From: Candidatus Gastranaerophilales bacterium HUM_9
Lineage (GTDB): Bacteria > Cyanobacteriota > Vampirovibrionia > Gastranaerophilales > Gastranaerophilaceae
Direction of reading: 5' to 3'
DNA length: 64,000 nucleotides
Assembly (NCBI GenBank): GCA_002103075.1
Contig: DABG01000018.1
Location: 124,001 to 188,000, forward strand
Shown here: positions 57,864 through 64,000 of the stretch, in pieces
How positions within the stretch are numbered: the first letter of the stretch is position 1
Layout: each line of letters starts with the position of its first letter
Translations under genes and position numbers: made by a program
Notes under the pieces: generated by a model
Seen by the model: only the letters and a program-made list of their open reading frames with translations
The model's database searches: none
Told to the model about the DNA's origin: nothing

Positions 57864-59211
57864 TGATTGCTTTAGCCGCTTTCTTACCTGCACCCATAGC
57901 ATTTATGGCATTTGAAGTTCCAACAGGTGCAACGTCACCACCTGCATAAATATTATCTACTGATGTTTCACGAGTTTCTTCGTTCACTACGAAATATCCT
58001 CTTTTATCAGTATTAAATTCTAAACCTTCATCTTTCGCAGATGATTGAATAATAGGATTAGGACCTGTACCCAACGCAACAATTACTGTATCAACATCAA
58101 GTACAACATATTCACCTGTTCCAACTGGTTTTTGACGACCTGATTCATCAGGTTCACCTAGTTCACAAACCTCAAACTTCATACCGTCTACGTAACCATC
58201 TTTTTCTAGAATTTCAACAGGCGATTCTAAAAACTTGAATATAACACCTTCTTCTTTTGCGTGTCTAATTTCTTCTAAACGAGCAGGAAGTTCCTTTTCC
58301 GTACGTCTATATACAATATAAACTTCTTCAAATCCTACTCTAACAGCAGTTCTTGCTGCGTCCATAGCAACATTGCCGCCACCTATTACAGCAACTTTTT
58401 TACCGACTTTTAATGGAGTAGCACATTTTTCATCATTAGCTTGCATCAAATTAACACGAGTCAAAAATTCATTTGCAGAGAAAACACCGTTCAAATTTTC
58501 GCCCTTAATATGCATCATCTTAGGCAATCCTGCACCTGAACAAATAAATATAGCATCAAATCCATCATCTTCTAACTGTTTTAAAGTAATAGATTTTCCA
58601 ACGATAACGTTTTTCTTGAACTCAACGCCCATATTTTTTAGGTTCTCAATTTCTCTATCAAGCACTGTTCTTGGCAACCTGAATGGTGGAATACCGTATC
58701 TCAAAACACCACCTAATTTATGCAATGCTTCAAATACAACAACTTCATGTCCAGCTGCTCTCAAGTCACTTGCAGCAGTAATTCCAGCACAACCAGAACC
58801 AACAATAGCAACCTTTTTACCTGATGGTTTAATCTCTGGAGTCTTAGCCTTTGTAGAATCTCCAACATAACGTTCTAAAGCACCAATAGCAACCGCATCA
58901 CCTCTGATACCTAAAACACAATTTCCCTCACATTGACGTTCTTGCGGACAAACACGACCACAAACTGATGGCAACATACTTGTTTCTCTTATAATATCGC
59001 CAGCCTTTTCAATATTACCAGCCTTAACCTCTTGTATAAATTTAGGTATCTGAATATTTACAGGACAACCCTTTACACATCTTGGATTTTTACAATTCAA
59101 ACATCTTGATGCTTCGGCCAATGCTTGTTCATCTGTAAAATTTTCTTCTACAGGTTCAAAATTGCTTCTACGTTTAATTTTATCTTGTTCTTTTGGGTGC
59201 TGACGTTCCAT
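57844..59211 (-). CDS. GltD/NfnB-like NADPH-dependent oxidoreductase (GltA-type)
   Basis: The 455-residue flavoprotein has an N-terminal iron-sulfur domain (CLNCKNPRCVKGCPVNI at about 37-53, then PSVCGRVCPQERQCEGNC). An FAD site (VAIVGSGCAGITAASDLRAA) and an NAD(P) site (VAVIGGGNVAMDAARTAVRV) follow. The same fold occurs in the glutamate synthase small subunit, in the homotetrameric archaeal-type GltA and in NfnB, which bifurcates electrons between NADH, NADPH and ferredoxin. No partner gltB or nfnA (FNR-like) gene is adjacent, so the role cannot be chosen from the sequence. AGAGGG precedes the ATG. Confidence 0.88.
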   Translation of the reverse strand: MERQHPKEQDKIKRRSNFEPVEENFTDEQALAEASRCLNCKNPRCVKGCPVNIQIPKFIQEVKAGNIEKAGDIIRETSMLPSVCGRVCPQERQCEGNCVLGIRGDAVAIGALERYVGDSTKAKTPEIKPSGKKVAIVGSGCAGITAASDLRAAGHEVVVFEALHKLGGVLRYGIPPFRLPRTVLDREIENLKNMGVEFKKNVIVGKSITLKQLEDDGFDAIFICSGAGLPKMMHIKGENLNGVFSANEFLTRVNLMQANDEKCATPLKVGKKVAVIGGGNVAMDAARTAVRVGFEEVYIVYRRTEKELPARLEEIRHAKEEGVIFKFLESPVEILEKDGYVDGMKFEVCELGEPDESGRQKPVGTGEYVVLDVDTVIVALGTGPNPIIQSSAKDEGLEFNTDKRGYFVVNEETRETSVDNIYAGGDVAPVGTSNAINAMGAGKKAAKAINEYLAK

Positions 59212-59299
59212 AATACTGCCCTCTATCTTACTTTTTACCTTAACTCTATTTTATATCAAACAAACCGTTTTAGACAAATTTTTAACAGAAAATCATATA

Positions 59300-60562
59300 C
59301 TATAAAGAAGTATATCCACCAACATATTTAAAAATATCCATCAATTTCTTACGCCCAATTTCATAAATTTCTGTTGCTTTTTTTGAGGCTTCTCTAGCTT
59401 TTACCTCTAAGTAATTATCCACATAGTCCTTATTTTTACTTAAATCTTCTTTTGAATCTAATATAGGATAATTATCTCTTGCTATGGCATATTTTTTAGC
59501 TTCTTCTATATCTTTTTCAGCAATTAATGAACCCTTATTCCAACGACAATTTTTTTCGTAATAAGTTTTACCTCTTCCCAATCTGCCAATCAATGAATAC
59601 TGATATGCGTGTTCTGATTCATGGGAAGACGTCACAACTGGGTGATTATATTTTTGAACATCTTTGAACACAATTTCACCATTTTCTGAAGAAAAATATG
59701 CAACAGCATTCTCACTAACCTTATACTTGTTAGTTTCAATATTTATCCCCATATCGCCAACACCTTTTTTATCTAAAAAATGTTGAGCCAAACATTCCTG
59801 TTTTTTGTCTCCAACTAACATTCTATATGGCAAATATTCATCAGAAGTAGGAATTTTTACATTCGTTTCTGGATTAATTTGTTCAATATTAATCCTATTT
59901 TTTCTCAATCCAATATCCATAGACAGAACTTTTTTATCACTCTTTTTTTCAAACCCCAAATTCATAGGATACTCAACACAAGTTGCCTTTATATGAGCAT
60001 TTTCACCATCATATTTATATTCATTTTTATTAATATGAATTTTTTTAGCCGATTTATAACCTCTCATCTTATTAAACATAGAATATACAAACTGTTCTTC
60101 ATCAGCTGTTGTTTTCCACTCACCCAAATAAGGAGTCTCTGGTGCAGCAAAGAAAAATTCAGAAGTTTTGATACTTCTTTTATCGACTCCATACACACCA
60201 TTTGTTTTAATTTCACATCTAGGAAGAAAAAATTCATTTTTGTATTCACGAATTTTATTTTTCATTCCAGTACCACGAAAATAACGTTTTATAAGTTTGC
60301 CCTCTTTATCATAAAACGTTACAACCTCTCTTTCATAGTTTTTATCAGACTTTTTACCAATTTTCACACGTGTAAATTTATCAGCCTCAGTCGGTAATGC
60401 CCACGAATCAGGAGGGAAATTTTCTACAGGCAACTTCTTCGTTTTTTCTAACAATTTATAATCAGTTTTCAAAGAATTCAAACCTAGCCACATCTTTGCT
60501 TGTGACTTCATACAGCTGTATAAACTTTTTTTAGGATATCCTGAAAAAACTGAACTAATCAT
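59300..60562 (-). CDS. HExxH-motif F-S-G protein, possible metallopeptidase
   Basis: The 420-residue protein has SSHESEHAYQYSLIGRLGRG near residue 325, an HExxH zinc-binding helix. It has an F-S-G signature near its start (MISSVFSGYPKK), as in the small protein at 30716. The middle is strand-rich and Lys/Glu-rich, and the C-terminal part is helical with many charged residues (YVDNYLEVKAREASKKATEI). The ATG at 60562 is preferred because it places F-S-G at position 6 as in related N-termini; an ATG at 60586 is in frame. No membrane segment is present. Its activity is not demonstrable from sequence. Confidence 0.72.
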   Translation of the reverse strand: MISSVFSGYPKKSLYSCMKSQAKMWLGLNSLKTDYKLLEKTKKLPVENFPPDSWALPTEADKFTRVKIGKKSDKNYEREVVTFYDKEGKLIKRYFRGTGMKNKIREYKNEFFLPRCEIKTNGVYGVDKRSIKTSEFFFAAPETPYLGEWKTTADEEQFVYSMFNKMRGYKSAKKIHINKNEYKYDGENAHIKATCVEYPMNLGFEKKSDKKVLSMDIGLRKNRINIEQINPETNVKIPTSDEYLPYRMLVGDKKQECLAQHFLDKKGVGDMGINIETNKYKVSENAVAYFSSENGEIVFKDVQKYNHPVVTSSHESEHAYQYSLIGRLGRGKTYYEKNCRWNKGSLIAEKDIEEAKKYAIARDNYPILDSKEDLSKNKDYVDNYLEVKAREASKKATEIYEIGRKKLMDIFKYVGGYTSL

Positions 60563-60656
60563 TACACACCACATACTAGTATTCAATTAGTTATAAACCC
60601 CTAAAATAATATTTTTGCGGATAAAACACAAAACCATTTTACAAATATTAATACAA

Positions 60657-60688
60657 ATAAAAAAAGACTCGCTAGCAACCTAACGAGT
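60657..60688 (-). terminator. Terminator of the hydrogenase-like operon
   Basis: On the minus strand ACTCG/CGAGT stems with an inner TAG/CTA pair are followed by CTTTTTTT, about 30 bases past the stop codon of the last subunit gene. Confidence 0.7.
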
Positions 60689-60715
60689 ACTTCCAATACT
60701 ATTCTTAATCTAAGT

Positions 60716-61465
60716 CTATTTTTTATCCTTGATATAACTAAGCACACTATTGATAAATGTAAGTGGATGAACAGGACACCCTGGGATATACAAATCAATA
60801 TGATGCTTGTCTAGAAACTCTCTATTAATCTTTTCAGCACCTTGAAAAACACCACCACTAATCGCACAAGCACCGCACAAGATAACAATCTTAGGGTCAG
60901 GTGTTGATTTATAACAATCTTCAAGTGCATAAGCCATGTTTTCTGATATAGGGCCAGTGATAACCAAACCATCAGCGTGTCTTGGTGATGCAACAAAGTC
61001 TATACCAAATCTACCCATATCAAAATTACAGTTTGAACATGCGTTCAATTCCATCTCACAACCGTTACAACCACCTGCTGAAACCTGTCTTAATTTCAAT
61101 GATTTACCAAAAACTTTAACAATCTCTTTTTTAACTTCAACAGCTGATTTTAAATATTCTTCGTAAGTCATATCAGGTGTTACAACAAGTTTTTCACGAG
61201 ATGTAGAACCTAATTTATAACCGTTTGTGAACTTAACTGCCTCTGATTTCAAAGCACATTTGCCACAAAAAGTACATTTACCCATATCAATACACAAAGG
61301 ATTAGTTTTCAAAGCCCCTGTAGGACAAATATTTTCTAAACCTTGACATTCAACCTCTGGGTTCAAAACAGGAAAACCTCTAAAACTTTCTCTCATTGGA
61401 GCGTTTTCTATATCTTTTATAAACTGTTTTCCTTGATAATATCTTAATTTTAAAGTATCAAACAT
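60716..61465 (-). CDS. Ferredoxin-NuoB fusion subunit of group-4 hydrogenase-like complex
   Basis: The 249-residue protein joins two usual subunits. The N-terminal part (about 30-75) has ferredoxin-type cysteines (CQGLENICPTGAL, CIDMGKCTFCGKC) like HyfH/HycF. The C-terminal part (about 120-249) is the NuoB/HycG small subunit with SAGGCNGCEMELNACSN, LCGACAISGG and PGCPVHP, the proximal cluster ligands. It would carry electrons to the large subunit in the membrane complex. The ATG at 61465 is preferred because AAGGAATAG precedes it and it starts 11 bases after the large-subunit gene; an upstream start at 61495 would overlap that gene. It is last in the operon. Confidence 0.9.
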   Translation of the reverse strand: MFDTLKLRYYQGKQFIKDIENAPMRESFRGFPVLNPEVECQGLENICPTGALKTNPLCIDMGKCTFCGKCALKSEAVKFTNGYKLGSTSREKLVVTPDMTYEEYLKSAVEVKKEIVKVFGKSLKLRQVSAGGCNGCEMELNACSNCNFDMGRFGIDFVASPRHADGLVITGPISENMAYALEDCYKSTPDPKIVILCGACAISGGVFQGAEKINREFLDKHHIDLYIPGCPVHPLTFINSVLSYIKDKK

Positions 61466-61476
61466 TTTTCTATTCC

Positions 61477-62937
61477 TTATAAATCGTTTCCACAATATGA
61501 CAAGTTAAAACTCTTGTTACATAATGGGAAATCAGAAATTCCGTTATTTCTAACTGCCATCGCTAAACCATACCAATTATTAAATGATGGGTCTTTAACC
61601 TTGTATCTAGAAAGGTTACCGTTTTCATCAGTCATTACAGTATGAACAACTTCACCTCTCCAGCCCTCTGTAACTGATACAACAAAGCTGTTTGCTTTAT
61701 AACCACAATTATCATCTACACAAAGTGGTTCATTTTTGTATTCAGGCAACTTCTTCAACAATTGTTTAATAATAAAGATAGACTGAAGAACCTCTTTATA
61801 TCTAACTCTTGTTCTAGAATAAACATCACCTGTTGCAGTAATTTTTTTATCTTCAACCCCTTCTAACCATTTTTCAGGGAAATTAAATCTTGAATCAAGT
61901 TCAACACCAGATGCTTTTGCAGCCATACCAACAAGTCCTAAGTCACGAGCGTTAGCGTTGCTTACAACACCTGTTCTTTCTAATCTTGAGATAACTGTAG
62001 GTGACTTAATCATAACTGCAAAAGTACGTTTAACATCAGCCAAAACCTTGTCTAACATAGGCAAGATTTTTTCTTTTGCATATTCTTCTGTGATATCAAA
62101 ATTAACACCACCAACAGTAATCAAACCACGTCCAAATCTACTTCCACAGATTTCTAACATAGTGTTGATAACCAAAGTTCTTGTAACACCAAAAATAGAT
62201 GCACCCATCAAATATGCACAGTCACCAGCGATAGCACCCAAATCACCGATATGGATTGCACAACGCTCCATTTCTAAACCGATAAGTCTAATAATTTCAG
62301 CCTTATTAGAAATCTTGAGTCCTTTCAATGCTTCAATAGCTCTTGAATAAGCCAAATTATAAGCTATTACGCTATCACCACAAATTGATTCAGCCAACTG
62401 GTTTGATGGAGATTTTACTAACAAATCTTCAACACCTTTTGATTGGTAACCCAATCTGATTTCCAAATCATAAACCTTTTCACCGTTACACATAAATCTA
62501 AAGTGCCCTGGTTCAATTACACCTGCGTGGATAGGACCAACACCTACTTGGTGGACTTCTTCACCCTCAACTTCAAAGAATGGATATTCTTTCTTGTGGT
62601 CACGTACAGGTTTCAACCAAGGGTGATTAACAGGTTTAATACCAAAATCTTCATAGAATTCTCTTTCAAACATGTGAAAAGCAGGAATAATCGGTGTAAT
62701 TGATTGATATTCTTTTGTTCCGTTGTTATCAAAGAACGCAGAAGACACATAGAACTTGCCTTCCATATCGTCTGCCATTACAACAAACAATCTAACACCG
62801 TTCCATTCACGTTTGCCGAAAAATCCTACAACACGTTTTTTGATATCCAAAATTTCTTGTCTTAATGTATCCATATCTAAGCAAGGGATATCATTTATAT
62901 CAACAGTTCTGTTATTAGTTGTTACGAACCAATTCAT
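61477..62937 (-). CDS. NuoC-NuoD fusion (HycE/HyfG-like) large subunit, altered NiFe motifs
   Basis: The 486-residue protein fuses a NuoC-like N-terminal domain (1-130) with a NuoD/HycE-like large subunit. At the first metal motif the sequence is ICGDS (C186, S189), so the second Cys of CxxC is Ser. At the second motif near the C-terminus it is PLCNKS (C473, S476), again Ser for Cys. In [NiFe] hydrogenases these second cysteines bridge nickel and iron. The protein thus resembles the Ehr (hydrogenase-related) group, which lacks a standard site. GGAGG precedes the ATG, inside the end of the upstream gene. Order and fusion match Hyf/Hyc systems. Confidence 0.92.
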   Translation of the reverse strand: MNWFVTTNNRTVDINDIPCLDMDTLRQEILDIKKRVVGFFGKREWNGVRLFVVMADDMEGKFYVSSAFFDNNGTKEYQSITPIIPAFHMFEREFYEDFGIKPVNHPWLKPVRDHKKEYPFFEVEGEEVHQVGVGPIHAGVIEPGHFRFMCNGEKVYDLEIRLGYQSKGVEDLLVKSPSNQLAESICGDSVIAYNLAYSRAIEALKGLKISNKAEIIRLIGLEMERCAIHIGDLGAIAGDCAYLMGASIFGVTRTLVINTMLEICGSRFGRGLITVGGVNFDITEEYAKEKILPMLDKVLADVKRTFAVMIKSPTVISRLERTGVVSNANARDLGLVGMAAKASGVELDSRFNFPEKWLEGVEDKKITATGDVYSRTRVRYKEVLQSIFIIKQLLKKLPEYKNEPLCVDDNCGYKANSFVVSVTEGWRGEVVHTVMTDENGNLSRYKVKDPSFNNWYGLAMAVRNNGISDFPLCNKSFNLSYCGNDL

Positions 62938-62939
62938 TT

Positions 62940-64000
62940 CTAACCTCCAAACCCTACAATCGCAGCGCTGATAACATTATCCAAACAAGTTGGGATATAA
63001 CAACCCAAAACGAATGCCAATGTCAACATAACTACTTGTGGAGCATACATACCAAACGTCAATTTTTTAGCGTTTGTTTCATATATTTCTAACTTGTTCT
63101 TGTTAGGTTCGCCAAAGCTCATCTTAATAGCAGACTTAGCCAAACCAAACAATATAATTGTTAATAGAACAACGAACATTATACATAATACAAAATGTTG
63201 TTGAACTAACATAGTTTTAATCATTAAAAATTCACTTATGAATAACAATGATGGTGGGAATGCACAAATAGCAAGGAATGATGCAACCCATAACCAACCT
63301 GTTTTTCTATCTAGTTTCAATATACCTGAAACTGATTTAATTTTCTTTGAACCAAAGATTGTTAAAACATTCCCTGAAGTTAAGAAGAAAGATGCTTTAA
63401 CAAGTGAGTGTGCAATCATATGAAGAATAGCCGCATACAAAGCAACTCCACCTAAACCTGCACCAATCATCAAAATACCCATATTTTCGATTGAAGAATA
63501 CGCAAGCATTCTTTTGTAATTTGAAATGTAATATAAAAATACTGCAGCGATAAACAATGATAAAAATCCCATTGTCAACATCATACCGTGAGCAAAACCA
63601 CCACAGTTTGCAATAACTACAATTCTATAAACTTTCAAAATAATCAAAAATGCTGAATTCAACAACCCTGCTGATAATAAAGCAGAGATTGGAGTAGGTG
63701 CTTCTGAGTGAGCATCAGGCAACCAAAAATGTACAGGAGCAAGTCCCATCTTTGTACCTATACCGAATAATATAAATACATACGCAAGTTTTAACCAATA
63801 TGGGTTAAATGATAATGCGTGGATATAAATATCGTTGTATGCAAGTGAGTTCATTGAACCACTTGAAACAGTCAAAAGAATAATACCAACAAATGCTAAC
63901 GCAATACCTATTGAACAGATAAATACGTATTTCCAAGCTGCCTCAATAGAATGTTTTGTATTTTCAAAACAAATTAGATAAGCACTTGCTAATGTTGTTG
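62940..64000 (-). CDS. Antiporter-like membrane subunit (HyfF/NuoN-like), 5' end beyond right edge
   Basis: The visible 353 codons are the C-terminal part of a Mrp/NuoL-M-N-type subunit, open to the window edge. Conserved pieces include GLAPVHFWLPDAHSEAPTPI (with the loop after the helix-7 equivalent) and HMIAHSLVKASFFLTSG with the channel lysine and histidines. At least nine membrane helices are visible. It would pump protons or sodium driven by the electron-transfer arm. The stop is two bases before the large-subunit start codon, so the genes are coupled. An internal TTG at 63875 is not the real start because the frame and the homology continue upstream. Confidence 0.9.
   Translation of the reverse strand, partial: TTLASAYLICFENTKHSIEAAWKYVFICSIGIALAFVGIILLTVSSGSMNSLAYNDIYIHALSFNPYWLKLAYVFILFGIGTKMGLAPVHFWLPDAHSEAPTPISALLSAGLLNSAFLIILKVYRIVVIANCGGFAHGMMLTMGFLSLFIAAVFLYYISNYKRMLAYSSIENMGILMIGAGLGGVALYAAILHMIAHSLVKASFFLTSGNVLTIFGSKKIKSVSGILKLDRKTGWLWVASFLAICAFPPSLLFISEFLMIKTMLVQQHFVLCIMFVVLLTIILFGLAKSAIKMSFGEPNKNKLEIYETNAKKLTFGMYAPQVVMLTLAFVLGCYIPTCLDNVISAAIVGFGG

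Overview
The window is an AT-rich (roughly one-third G+C by eye) bacterial chromosome segment from a fermentative Gram-negative organism. OmpH/Skp, a complete RND-MFP-TolC efflux set and a giant exported beta-helix protein point to an outer membrane. AdhE and a membrane hydrogenase-like complex point to anaerobic metabolism. A separate four-domain ribosomal protein S1 of about 350 residues and short surface-type proteins carrying an N-terminal F-S-G motif resemble gut Melainabacteria (Candidatus Gastranaerophilales, non-photosynthetic relatives of Cyanobacteria). That assignment is an inference and no rRNA gene is present to test it.

Layout. From 1 to 13592 one uninterrupted reading frame on the minus strand encodes at least 4530 residues of a Pmp/autotransporter-like adhesin that runs off the left edge. 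It is preceded by a promoter, a structured leader, a bidirectional terminator and a compact folded RNA-like element. From 14.3 to 18.5 kb lie OmpH, an unknown protein and adhE, the last with a Rex-like operator. From 18.6 to 20.3 kb lie an sRNA candidate with Yfr1-like architecture, an HExxH protein and a compact locus that looks like a type I toxin-antitoxin pair. From 20.3 to 31 kb lie lpd-lipA, ruvC, a UPF0173-TPR-nadK operon, ribD, a radical SAM protein, a nucleoside transporter, an XRE regulator and a small F-S-G protein. Dispersed palindromic repeats fill several gaps in this part. ValRS follows at 31.2-33.9 kb.

From 34.2 to 41 kb an efflux operon (outer-membrane channel, RND pump, adaptor) faces a divergent LysR regulator. 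From 41.1 to 41.9 kb there is a truncated AlbA-type regulator fragment, tRNA-Leu(UAA), and tandem repeats each carrying the 5' end of that tRNA. From 42 to 46 kb lie a sensor-less histidine kinase with a degenerate REC-GGDEF-REC partner and an MsbA-like exporter. HU, SurE, an Asn/Gly-repeat protein, EF-G, S1-IspH and SecA occupy 46-56 kb. From 56 to 60.6 kb are an unknown membrane protein flanked by identical hairpins, an exported protein, a GltA/NfnB-like flavoprotein and a second HExxH protein. The right end (60.7-64 kb) is a group-4 hydrogenase-like complex in which the second cysteine of each CxxC motif is Ser, suggesting an Ehr-type complex rather than a true hydrogenase.

The metabolic genes fit anaerobic fermentation: AdhE reoxidises NADH to ethanol, and the NfnB/GltA-like enzyme and the Ehr/Hyf-like complex link ferredoxin, NAD(P)H and ion gradients. 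Several plus-strand genes (ribD, ruvC, lysR, histidine kinase) have a -10 box 6-7 bases before the ATG and no Shine-Dalgarno sequence, suggesting leaderless mRNAs.
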